From contig NZ_JALJCW010000003.1 of the NCBI RefSeq assembly GCF_023634025.1, positions 372,001 to 436,000 of the forward strand: a stretch of 64,000 bases of DNA, read 5' to 3'. This DNA is from Hanstruepera flava (GTDB lineage Bacteria > Bacteroidota > Bacteroidia > Flavobacteriales > Flavobacteriaceae). This document shows, one piece after another, positions 1 through 7,447 of the stretch. The position numbers were made by a program, and so were the translations under genes. Position 1 is the first letter of the stretch; each line of letters starts with the position of its first letter. Under the pieces are notes generated by a model. The model saw nothing but the letters and a program-made list of their open reading frames with translations, searched no databases and was not told the origin of the DNA.

Positions 1-1784
1 TTGAAAAGAAAGCCTATATAGATAGTGCTGAAGAATTTGATTACGGCACCACATCTACTGCAATGGCCAATTTAAACTACAGAATTGATGACAACAACAC
101 TTTAAAATTCAACTCGTTGTTTATCAATAGTTCTAGTGATGTGGTAGGATATTTTGGTATAGATGGTAAAGGTAGAAACCGAGACGCTATTTTAAATACC
201 GACGAAGGTTTTTATCAAATGAACGTACAGTTTGATCAAACTAGAATGTTTGTTAATCAGTTATTAGGAAATCACAAATCTGGAGATTTTGAAGTAGATT
301 GGGGGTTTGGTTATAATTCGGTTTTTTCAGACCAACCAGATAGAAGACGTGTAAGTATTGAAAATTACCAATATGCACTAGACAACGACCCACTTACTAA
401 CCCTACATTTTACAACAATATTGATTTTGACAACCAGCGATACTTTCAAAATATTGAAGACGAAGAGTACAATGGTAGGTTAAATATATCTTACGAGCCA
501 AGTGAAACCATAAAAATAAATTTAGGGTATAACGGCAAAACCAAAGAACGTAACTTTGAGAACATTCGTTATGGGTACGAAATAGTTGATACAGACTACC
601 AAATTACAGATGTTAACAATTTAAATAGCATCTTCAACTTATCAAACTTAAATATAAGTGAAGGTAGCGACGGTATTTACCAAATTAAAGTTATAAACAG
701 CTATCCAGGACAATCTAACACCAACCGTCCAGGTTTACCAGAAAACACCTACACAGGTAATTTAGATATTTATGCTGGTTATTTAAATGCTGAAATTAAA
801 GCTGGTGAAAAATGGTTATTCGTTCCTGGTGTAAGATTAGAATCTGTAAATCAAAAAATTGCTTATGATGTTATTAATTTAGGTAACAACGGAAAAGCAG
901 AAATTGGATTCTACGACAACTTCTTCTTACCAAGCTTGAATGTGAAATATGCTTTAAATGAAGATCAAAACCTTCGCTTTTCAGCAAGTCAAACTATTTC
1001 AATTCCTGAATTCAAGGAAGTAGCACCTTTTGTTTACGAAAATATTTCTACTAGAATTGGTGGTAACCCAGATTTATTAGACAAAGGAGTATCTAAAATA
1101 TTCAATATTGACTTAAAGTACGAATGGTTCTTTAGCAGCAGTGAAATTTTCTCTGTTGGTTTATTTGCCAAGCAAATTAACGATCCTGTAAATTTAGTTG
1201 TAGCAGCAGACGCAACCGGAACACAACGTTTTTTCCGAACTGGAGATAAAGCCGAAGTTTTCGGTGTTGAAGTTGAAGTTAGAAAAGACTTGCTTAAGAA
1301 TACTGATGATGACACGATATTGTCAGCAGGTTTAAATGCAACATACATGCACACCAATCAAGATTTGTATGACGAAATCAATGGTACATTTAGTGTAAGC
1401 TTCGATTCAGATGAAGATGAACTTCAAGGTGCATCACCGTTTTTAATAAATGCAGATGTTAGCTTCTCTCCTACTTTCAATAATTATAAGCCAGTAGCTA
1501 ATTTAGTGTTCTCATATTTTTCAGACAGAATTGATGCTTTAGGCGGTGGCCAGCTAGGTAATATTATTGAATATGGCGTACCTACTTTAGATTTTATTTG
1601 GAAAAATACAATAAAGGAGAACTTCCAAGTTAATTTAAGCTTACAAAACCTTTTAAATCCAACCATAAAATATGTTCGTGAAACTACTTTAGGTGAAGTT
1701 GTAGTAAACTCCGCTAATGGTAATGGCGTTTCTGATTACAAACGCGGCATGAACATAGGATTACAATTAAAATATAATTTTTAG
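1..1784 (+). CDS. TonB-dependent outer-membrane receptor, C-terminal part (5' truncated by window edge)
   Basis: The reading frame is open from base 3 with no stop before the Met at 63, so the gene starts outside the window and this is its last ~593 codons. The protein alternates polar and aromatic residues in long beta-hairpins (about 20 strands' worth) and ends in a terminal Phe after LQLKYN, as expected for a 22-strand TonB-dependent beta-barrel that imports a bound ligand across the outer membrane using TonB energy. The plug domain would lie upstream and is not visible. The substrate cannot be read from the sequence. A lipoprotein gene follows after 43 bp, a common receptor/surface-lipoprotein pairing in Flavobacteriaceae. 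Confidence 0.85.
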   Translation, partial: EKKAYIDSAEEFDYGTTSTAMANLNYRIDDNNTLKFNSLFINSSSDVVGYFGIDGKGRNRDAILNTDEGFYQMNVQFDQTRMFVNQLLGNHKSGDFEVDWGFGYNSVFSDQPDRRRVSIENYQYALDNDPLTNPTFYNNIDFDNQRYFQNIEDEEYNGRLNISYEPSETIKINLGYNGKTKERNFENIRYGYEIVDTDYQITDVNNLNSIFNLSNLNISEGSDGIYQIKVINSYPGQSNTNRPGLPENTYTGNLDIYAGYLNAEIKAGEKWLFVPGVRLESVNQKIAYDVINLGNNGKAEIGFYDNFFLPSLNVKYALNEDQNLRFSASQTISIPEFKEVAPFVYENISTRIGGNPDLLDKGVSKIFNIDLKYEWFFSSSEIFSVGLFAKQINDPVNLVVAADATGTQRFFRTGDKAEVFGVEVEVRKDLLKNTDDDTILSAGLNATYMHTNQDLYDEINGTFSVSFDSDEDELQGASPFLINADVSFSPTFNNYKPVANLVFSYFSDRIDALGGGQLGNIIEYGVPTLDFIWKNTIKENFQVNLSLQNLLNPTIKYVRETTLGEVVVNSANGNGVSDYKRGMNIGLQLKYNF

Positions 1785-1827
1785 AAACCATAATAATAAA
1801 TAAAGACAATAATTAAACTCAAAAACA

Positions 1828-3012
1828 ATGAAGAATAATTTAATTTTAGGATTAGCAATTGTATCAATGCTTTTCTCTTGTACTACAGATGATACTGCTG
1901 ATGTTGTTATTAATGACAACAGTGTGATTAACAATAATGGAAATGGTGGTGGACCAACTGATCCAGAAACGATTTTCTTATCAGGAACTTATACTGAAGA
2001 TTTAACTTTAGACGCCAACAACACTTATAAAGTTAACGGTCCTTTAATCATGGCTGCCGGAACTACATTAACTATTCCAGCTGGAATGACTATTGAGGCT
2101 TTGGCTGCTGGAGCTAATGTTTATATTGCTATTGCTCAAGATGCCACAATTATAGCAAACGGTACTGCCGACAACCCAATTGTTTTAACTTCAGATGCTT
2201 CTAACCCATCTGCTGGAGATTGGGGTGGTTTAATTGTTTTGGGAAGAGCTCCAATAAACTCTGTAACAGGAACAGCAACTGCAACTTCTGAAATCGCAGC
2301 TTTACCATTCGGTGGTCAAGATGGTGATGATGATTCAGGGATAATTCGTTATGTGCGTGTTGAGTATTCAGGTGGTGCTGCTGATGGTCAATCTGAAAAC
2401 AATGGAATCTCATTTTACGGTGTAGGTCGTGGAACTATTGTAGAATATATTCAAGCTTACGAAGGTAAAGATGACGGCGTAGAATTTTTTGGTGGAACTG
2501 TAAATGTTAACTACATGTCTGTTGTGAATTGTCAAGATGATTCAATTGACTGGACAGAAGGTTATACAGGTACAATTACAAATGCTTATGTTAAACATGG
2601 TGCTAGCCACGATAAAGGTATTGAGGCTGACGGTTATAATACAGATTTCAGTAATGCTGCTGGATACTTTTCAAAACCAACTGTTACTAATTTAACTATA
2701 ATTGGAAATGGATCTGCAACAGGAAATGAGGCCATCCGTTTAAGAGCTGGTACGCAAGGTATTTTCAACAATGTTTGGATAGAAGGTTTTGAAGAAGGCT
2801 TTGATTTAGATGGTGACTCTGGCGATAACCCAACAGGTGCTGGTGTTTTAAATGGAGACACAAGTGTAACTGATGTCACGTTTATGGATGTAACTTTAAA
2901 CATGAAAAACGACACAGGTGAAGTATTTACTGAAGCCGATTTTATTTCGGGAATCGGAAATGGAACTGGTACAGATTACGCTACTTGGGGAGCTAACTGG
3001 ACTGTTGAATAA
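1828..3012 (+). CDS. Secreted lipoprotein with right-handed beta-helix-like repeats
   Basis: The 394-aa product begins with a lipoprotein signal; the lipobox Cys is C18 (LFSC), followed by Thr/Asp-rich residues that would favour surface or outer-membrane retention. The rest is Gly/Asn/Asp-rich with repeated short turns (for example GGTVNV, GADGYN-like segments, NNVWIEGFEEGFDLDGD), the pattern of parallel beta-helix proteins. No catalytic motif was recognised. It lies 43 bp after the TonB receptor on the same strand and ends at a strong terminator, so the two are probably one operon and the lipoprotein may capture or process the receptor's ligand (inference). Many flavobacterial homologues are left as hypothetical proteins. 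Confidence 0.7.
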   Translation: MKNNLILGLAIVSMLFSCTTDDTADVVINDNSVINNNGNGGGPTDPETIFLSGTYTEDLTLDANNTYKVNGPLIMAAGTTLTIPAGMTIEALAAGANVYIAIAQDATIIANGTADNPIVLTSDASNPSAGDWGGLIVLGRAPINSVTGTATATSEIAALPFGGQDGDDDSGIIRYVRVEYSGGAADGQSENNGISFYGVGRGTIVEYIQAYEGKDDGVEFFGGTVNVNYMSVVNCQDDSIDWTEGYTGTITNAYVKHGASHDKGIEADGYNTDFSNAAGYFSKPTVTNLTIIGNGSATGNEAIRLRAGTQGIFNNVWIEGFEEGFDLDGDSGDNPTGAGVLNGDTSVTDVTFMDVTLNMKNDTGEVFTEADFISGIGNGTGTDYATWGANWTVE

Positions 3013-3030
3013 GAAAGCTTTTATCTCAAA

Positions 3031-3066
3031 AAAAAAGCGTCCAAAAACTAATTTGGACGCTTTTTT
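3031..3066. terminator. Bidirectional rho-independent terminator
   Basis: Stem GCGTCCAAA (3037-3045) pairs with TTTGGACGC (3052-3060), flanked by an A-run on the left and a T-run on the right. It ends the lipoprotein operon on + and can also end the convergent gene at 3085-3441. Confidence 0.85.
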
Positions 3067-3084
3067 ATTACACTACATTGCTAT

Positions 3085-3441
3085 TTAATCTCTTATGGCA
3101 AGTTTAGACTTATTAGTCCATTCACTTACACTTGCAATAGCATTATTACTATAATCTACTTCTTTTAAAGTTTTATCTGTCCAATAAAACCACTTGCCGA
3201 CTTTTTTCCCATTATCATAATTCGCAGAAACTAGTTTACTGCCTTCAGCGTTAAAAGACAACCACTCACCTTGAAGTTTTCCATCTAAAGTGTAATAGCC
3301 TGTTTGGCTTACTACTCCATTGTCATGATAGTATGTAACCTCAATTAAATTGGTATCCTTATTAAGCTTTAATTCACGCTCTTGTTGCGCAAATGAAACC
3401 GCTGTAATTAAAAAGGCAATAAAGAAAACAAACTTCTTCAT
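3085..3441 (-). CDS. Small secreted MORN-like repeat protein
   Basis: The 118-aa protein has a signal peptide (MKKFVFFIAFLITAVSFA, cleavage near residue 19) followed by two or three MORN/YwqK-like units: a DGKLQGEW motif, NYDNGKKVGKWFYW, and an upstream GVVSQTGYY. Such proteins are often labelled YwqK-family antitoxin or membrane-binding protein, but no toxin partner is adjacent and no function should be assumed. Its start is fixed by a perfect -7 element TATATTTG 27 bp upstream (3468-3475). An array of TAACATT-like repeats (3485-3524) lies directly behind that promoter, so it may share phosphate control with the genes to the right. Confidence 0.65.
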   Translation of the reverse strand: MKKFVFFIAFLITAVSFAQQERELKLNKDTNLIEVTYYHDNGVVSQTGYYTLDGKLQGEWLSFNAEGSKLVSANYDNGKKVGKWFYWTDKTLKEVDYSNNAIASVSEWTNKSKLAIRD

Positions 3442-3467
3442 AATTATTTGGGTTTAATATTATATTT

Positions 3468-3475
3468 CAAATATA
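3468..3475 (-). promoter_or_regulatory. -7 element of the MORN-like gene
   Basis: On the minus strand this reads TATATTTG, a perfect match to the flavobacterial TAnnTTTG. A TTG (plus-strand CAA at 3496-3498) lies 20 bp upstream as a possible -33 element. Confidence 0.6.
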
Positions 3476-3484
3476 GTAATTAGT

Positions 3485-3524
3485 TAATATTTAAGCAACA
3501 TTTACATAACATTAATTTAACATT
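3485..3524 (+). repeat. Four 7-bp repeats with 11-bp period (Pho-box-like array)
   Basis: TAATATT (3485), CAACATT (3496), TAACATT (3507) and TAACATT (3518) are spaced exactly 11 bp apart. This is the layout of a PhoB-type site (7-bp half-sites with 4-bp spacers). The array reads on the + strand but no -7 TTTG follows at the spacing used by the three other arrays here. It could serve the MORN-like gene on the minus strand or act as a distal site. Confidence 0.5.
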
Positions 3525-3582
3525 AGAGATTCAATATGTTGTGTTTCAATATTTTACACATAATGCATTATTTAAATTTCCT

Positions 3583-3637
3583 TAATAATTAATTAATATT
3601 GGCGTTACATTAAAGTGTTATTTAATGATGACATTTG
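3583..3637 (+). promoter_or_regulatory. Putative Pho-box promoter of a small RNA
   Basis: Repeats TAATAAT (3583), TAATATT (3594), TTACATT (3605) and TGTTATT (3616) keep an 11-bp period. The last ends 11 nt before TTTG (3634-3637), the same spacing as at the porin and PiT promoters. A transcript would begin near 3643-3646, within a 10-bp palindrome (3642-3651). Individual repeats are degenerate; the shared period and spacing are the evidence. Confidence 0.45.
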
Positions 3638-3643
3638 CTCTGT

Positions 3644-3744
3644 CTTAAGACGACAATTTAGTTATTTCATATAATCTATTAGTTTTTGTCGACTATATTA
3701 TCATGAATTCTAGATGGCTGCCTCTGGCCAAGGCGGCCTTTTTT
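3644..3744 (+). ncRNA. Candidate phosphate-regulated small RNA, about 100 nt
   Basis: The span runs from the predicted start of a Pho-box-like promoter to a rho-independent terminator. It contains no ORF longer than a few codons and lies in a divergent intergenic region where no neighbouring gene needs a + strand terminator. Bases 3677-3691 are perfectly complementary to the porin leader 3803-3817. Bases 3686-3698 are perfectly complementary to the 5' leader of the Na/Pi cotransporter (9199-9211, minus-strand mRNA), with five more pairs (3681-3685 to 9191-9195) across a 3-nt bulge. Bases 3695-3702 also match codons 2-4 of the PiT gene (8 bp, weak). The start is an estimate. The role is inference. 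Confidence 0.45.
3716..3744 (+). terminator. Rho-independent terminator inside a divergent intergenic region
   Basis: GGCTGCC (3716-3722) pairs with GGCGGCC (3732-3738), including one G-U pair, and is followed by TTTTTT (3739-3744). Unusually GC-rich for the region. It would end the candidate sRNA. Confidence 0.7.
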
Positions 3745-3755
3745 GTTCCTAATAT

Positions 3756-3799
3756 TAATGATTACGTAACATTAAGTTAACATTAGAGTTGGTTATTTG
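3756..3799 (+). promoter_or_regulatory. Pho-box-like promoter of the OprP-like porin
   Basis: Perfect repeats TAACATT (3767) and TAACATT (3778) are 11 bp apart, with a weak third (TAATGAT, 3756). The last ends 11 nt before TTTG (3796-3799). The repeats replace a recognisable -33 element, as expected for activator-dependent transcription. Start codon at 3826, so the leader is only ~20 nt. Confidence 0.6.
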
Positions 3800-3825
3800 C
3801 AGCGACAAAAACTAATATCTGACAA

Positions 3826-5013
3826 ATGAAATTTAAAATGGCTTTTGCTATATTGCTGTTCACAGTAATAGCATCGTCTTACTCTCAAGAATTAAAATCC
3901 CCTAAATTTGGCAAAGGCTTATTTAACCTAGTCGGAAAAGATAGCTCATGGACCATGAAAATCGGCACAAGGTTTCAGTTTTTAGCAAGCAACCTGATGA
4001 GCGAAGGTCAAAGCCCAGAAACAAATTTCCTTATTCGTCGCGCACGTTTAAAATTTGATGGCTTTGCTGTTTCTCCTAAATTAAAATATAAAATTGAGCT
4101 TGGGCTTTCTAACAGGGACATGTCTGGAGTTACACCTTTTACCAGAAATACACCGCGTTATGTAATGGACGCTGTTATTAAATATAATTTTTATGGTAAT
4201 TTTGTACTTTGGGTTGGGCAAACTAAATTGCCAGGCAACAGAGAACGTGTAATATCATCTGCTAACATGCAACAAGTAGACCGTTCTGTATTGAATGCTA
4301 GATTTAATATTGATCGTGATATTGGGTTTCAATTAAGACATCATTTCACCCTATTCAATAATTTTGAAGTAAGGGAAATTTTTGCGCTGTCTCAAGGTGA
4401 AGGTAGAAATGTAGTAACCGGTAATTTAGGTGGGCATCAATATACGGGTAGAATAGAGCTCCTACCTTTTGGAAAGTTTGAAGGCAAAGGAGATTATTTT
4501 GGTTCTGATTTAAAAAGAGAGCAAACCCCAAAATTAGCTATAGGAGTCACATACGATCATAATAACAATGCTGTAAAAACACGAAGTAACATGGGCTCTT
4601 GGATGGAAACTGACACAGGGTTTTATGAAACCAACATTAACACGCTCTTTATTGATGCCATGTTTAAATATAAGGGGTTTAGTTTAATGACAGAATATGC
4701 CGATCGAGATGCCCCAGACCCTATAGCTAAAAATTCAGATGGTACCGAAACAGGCGATATTGTTCAAGTGGGTACAGGTATAAATATACAAAGTGGCTAT
4801 CTTTTTAAAAATAATTGGGAAGTTTCAGGTAGGTACTCATATGTTAAATTAGATGAAATTACTGGAAAAGCACCAGATAAACAATATACGCTTGGTTTTT
4901 CAAAATATATTGTCGGGCATAGCCTAAAAGTTCAAACTGACTTTAGCTTTATTGATTTTAATGATAGAACAGACCAATATTTATATCGTCTGCAATTTGA
5001 CATTCATTTTTAA
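3826..5013 (+). CDS. OprP/OprO-type phosphate-selective porin
   Basis: The 395-aa product has a signal peptide ending near residue 20 (SSYSQ) and a beta-barrel pattern throughout, finishing in FDIHF with a C-terminal Phe. The N-terminal signature (TRFQFLASN, then NFLIRRARLKFDGF near residues 63-78) is typical of the phosphate-selective porin O/P family, which forms anion channels in the outer membrane. The link to phosphate is strengthened by the PiT transporter 74 bp downstream and by Pho-box-like repeats at the promoter. The two genes probably form one transcription unit with an extra internal promoter. The 5' leader contains the site complementary to the candidate sRNA. Confidence 0.85.
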   Translation: MKFKMAFAILLFTVIASSYSQELKSPKFGKGLFNLVGKDSSWTMKIGTRFQFLASNLMSEGQSPETNFLIRRARLKFDGFAVSPKLKYKIELGLSNRDMSGVTPFTRNTPRYVMDAVIKYNFYGNFVLWVGQTKLPGNRERVISSANMQQVDRSVLNARFNIDRDIGFQLRHHFTLFNNFEVREIFALSQGEGRNVVTGNLGGHQYTGRIELLPFGKFEGKGDYFGSDLKREQTPKLAIGVTYDHNNNAVKTRSNMGSWMETDTGFYETNINTLFIDAMFKYKGFSLMTEYADRDAPDPIAKNSDGTETGDIVQVGTGINIQSGYLFKNNWEVSGRYSYVKLDEITGKAPDKQYTLGFSKYIVGHSLKVQTDFSFIDFNDRTDQYLYRLQFDIHF

Positions 5014-5066
5014 ACATAATAATAACAATAACATAACACTATAGTGATTTTCACTATAGATATTTG
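5012..5066 (+). promoter_or_regulatory. Pho-box-like promoter of the PiT gene
   Basis: Repeats AAACATA (5012), TAACAAT (5023), TAACACT (5034) and TGATTTT (5045) have an 11-bp period, and the last ends 11 nt before the TTTG of GATATTTG (5059-5066). Repeat quality is lower than at the porin, but phase and spacing are identical. Confidence 0.45.
5039..5059. promoter_or_regulatory. 9-bp perfect inverted repeat before the PiT gene
   Basis: CTATAGTGA (5039-5047), loop TTT, TCACTATAG (5051-5059). It abuts the -7 element and overlaps the last Pho-like repeat. It may be an operator or, in porin read-through mRNA, a hairpin protecting the upstream message. There is no T-run, so it is not a terminator. 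Confidence 0.45.
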
Positions 5067-5087
5067 CAAACAATTTTAATAAGCTTT

Positions 5088-7397
5088 ATGGATAATATTT
5101 ATTTGTTTATGTTAATTGCCATTACAGTATTAGCAGTTGTTGATATTGTAGTTGGTGTAAGTAACGATGCTATTAACTTTTTGAATTCTGCCATTGGTTC
5201 TAAAGTTATTTCTTTAAGAACAATAATGATTGTAGCAAGTTTAGGTATTTTTATTGGTGCCGTTTTCTCAAGTGGTATGATGGAGGTTGCCAGAAAAGGA
5301 ATTTTTGTACCTGAACAATTTGAATTTGGTGAAATCATGCTCATTTTCATGGCAGTAATGATTACTGATATATTATTATTGGATTTCTTTAACACACTTG
5401 GTTTACCTACCTCTACCACAGTTTCAATTGTATTTAACTTACTGGGTGCTGCAGTTGTAATGTCACTAATAAAGATAAGTCATTCAAGTACTGAAACATT
5501 TGCTGATTTAGGCAAGTATATCAATCAAGAAAAAGCACTAACCATAATAAGTGGAATTTTACTTTCGGTTTTTATAGCTTTTAGTGTAGGAGCTCTAGTT
5601 CAATGGATTTCTCGTCTTATTTTTACTTTTAACTACGAAAAGAAAGTCAAGAATTTTGGAATTGTTTTTGGTGGCGTTGCATTAACGGCCATTACGTATT
5701 TCATTTTTCTAAAAGGACTTAAAGGGACACCTTATTACAATGAATTAAAAGGGCTATTGGAAGGTAATGAAATTCTAATCATTTTCGGAAGTTTTATTTT
5801 CTGGACATTATTCTCTTTTATCTTTGAAAAGTTAACAAAAAGAACCGTTCTTATAGCCGTTATTGCCGTTGGAACATTTGGATTAGCATTAGCTTTTTCG
5901 GGTAATGACTTGGTAAACTTTATTGGTGTTCCAATGGCTGCTTACCATTCTTATGAAGCTTGGATTGCAAACGGCATGGATACTGCAATGTCCATGGCTG
6001 TTTTAGATAAAAAAGTGCCAGCTGAACCACTATTACTTTTTATAGCTGGTGGCATTATGGTATTAACCTTATGGTTGTCAAAAAAAGCTAAAACGGTTGC
6101 TGAAACAGAAATTAGCTTATCACGCCAAAGTGATACCCATGAAAAATTTAAACCTAATATGCTTTCAAGAGCTTTGGTTAAAGGATCGTCTGATTTAGCA
6201 ACATATTTTAGTGCAATAGTACCAATGTCATTGCAGGAAAACATTAATAACAGCTTTAAAAAGCCCGACGAAAAGTATCTGTCAAAAGACCAGAGTATTG
6301 ACGCGCCCGCTTTTGATATGATTCGTGCCTCTGTTAACTTAATGGTCGCTGGTGTTTTAATTGCCATTGCTACTTCAATGAAGTTACCACTTTCAACAAC
6401 CTATGTAACCTTTATGGTTGCTATGGGTACTTCATTGGCTGATAGAGCTTGGGGTGCAGAAAGTGCTGTTTATAGAGTAGCTGGTGTACTAAATGTTATT
6501 GGAGGTTGGTTTGGAACTGCTATTGGAGCTTTTATTGCCTCTGGAACAGTAGTTTATTTAATTAATTGGAATCCAAAAGTAATCATCCCTATTTTACTTC
6601 TTATAACAGCATTTTTGTTGTACAGAAATTACATGTCACACAAAAACAAAACTACCAAAAGTGTTGACGAAGATAGTCTAAAAATGGCTGAAAGTAGTTC
6701 CATTCAAGGGGTTATACATGAAAGTGCTGGCAACATTGCAAAAGTTGTAAAAAGAACAAACAAAATTTATTCAAATGCTATAGTTGGTTTAGCGAGGCAA
6801 AACACCGACCTGCTTAAGAAGAGTAAAAAGGATGTTGTTAAGCTATCTGATGAGGTTGATAAATTACGTGACAATATATTTTATTTTATAAAAAATTTAG
6901 ATGAGTCTAGTATTGGAGCAAGTAACTTTTATATAAACGTATTGGGTTATCTGCAAGATATGACCCAATCTTTAGAGTACATTTCTAAAGTAAGTTATAA
7001 GCATATCAACAATAATCACAAAAAACTAAAGTTCAACCAAATAAAAGAACTAAAAGAAATTGACGATAAACTTGAAATATTATTTAGCGATACTGAAAAA
7101 GCTTTCAAAACAGAGTCTTTTGAACAAATTCAGTTTATCTTAAATGAAAAGAAGGAAGTTTATGATTTAGTTAAGGATAAAATACATAAGCAAGTAAAAC
7201 GCACTCGAACTGAAGAGTCGAGTCCAAAAAACACAACCTTGTATTTTAGTATTTTACTGGAAACAAAAGACTTATTAAATGCAACTATGAATTTGTTACA
7301 AGAATATCATGATTCACATGATAGTTCTGTAGCACCTGCAAAACTCCCAGAAGATATTGAGAATGTTGAAGATATAGTAGATACAGAATCTGAATAG
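5088..7397 (+). CDS. PiT-family inorganic phosphate transporter with C-terminal PhoU-like domain
   Basis: The inner-membrane protein imports phosphate with a coupled cation. The ATG at 5088 gives 769 aa (MDNIYLFMLIAI); an in-frame TTG at 5064 was not chosen because it forms part of the -7 promoter element. The two PiT signatures are present: GVSNDAINFLNSAIGSK (residues ~25-41) and, in the second repeat, LPLSTTYVTFMVAMGTSLADRAWG. About ten membrane segments precede a soluble helical region (about residue 530 onward) that resembles PhoU/Pit-accessory proteins and may regulate the channel. Family members elsewhere usually have the accessory protein as a separate gene, so the fusion explains the length. 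Confidence 0.9.
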   Translation: MDNIYLFMLIAITVLAVVDIVVGVSNDAINFLNSAIGSKVISLRTIMIVASLGIFIGAVFSSGMMEVARKGIFVPEQFEFGEIMLIFMAVMITDILLLDFFNTLGLPTSTTVSIVFNLLGAAVVMSLIKISHSSTETFADLGKYINQEKALTIISGILLSVFIAFSVGALVQWISRLIFTFNYEKKVKNFGIVFGGVALTAITYFIFLKGLKGTPYYNELKGLLEGNEILIIFGSFIFWTLFSFIFEKLTKRTVLIAVIAVGTFGLALAFSGNDLVNFIGVPMAAYHSYEAWIANGMDTAMSMAVLDKKVPAEPLLLFIAGGIMVLTLWLSKKAKTVAETEISLSRQSDTHEKFKPNMLSRALVKGSSDLATYFSAIVPMSLQENINNSFKKPDEKYLSKDQSIDAPAFDMIRASVNLMVAGVLIAIATSMKLPLSTTYVTFMVAMGTSLADRAWGAESAVYRVAGVLNVIGGWFGTAIGAFIASGTVVYLINWNPKVIIPILLLITAFLLYRNYMSHKNKTTKSVDEDSLKMAESSSIQGVIHESAGNIAKVVKRTNKIYSNAIVGLARQNTDLLKKSKKDVVKLSDEVDKLRDNIFYFIKNLDESSIGASNFYINVLGYLQDMTQSLEYISKVSYKHINNNHKKLKFNQIKELKEIDDKLEILFSDTEKAFKTESFEQIQFILNEKKEVYDLVKDKIHKQVKRTRTEESSPKNTTLYFSILLETKDLLNATMNLLQEYHDSHDSSVAPAKLPEDIENVEDIVDTESE

Positions 7398-7418
7398 TAT
7401 TTAGACCATTAAATAAAA

Positions 7419-7447
7419 AAACACCTGGCCTAACTAGGTGTTTTTTT
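7419..7447. terminator. Bidirectional terminator between the two phosphate transporters
   Basis: AAACACCT (7419-7426) pairs with AGGTGTTT (7436-7443), with T-runs on both strands. It overlaps the stop codon of the convergent Na/Pi cotransporter gene at 7430. Confidence 0.8.

Noticed and set aside
2201-2413. Minus-strand ORF inside the lipoprotein gene, and many similar antisense ORFs
   Set aside because: They lie in the opposite frame of clear genes, with no start signal or family pattern.
3686-3698. Shared word at 3686-3698 and 9199-9211 as a plain DNA operator
   Set aside because: Not excluded, but only GTCGAC is palindromic, and the match lies on the transcript side of both leaders in antisense orientation, so an RNA contact explains more. 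It is kept as the alternative.
5064-5087. In-frame TTG extension of the PiT gene
   Set aside because: The TTG lies in the -7 element GATATTTG, and the ATG at 5088 fits the family start.
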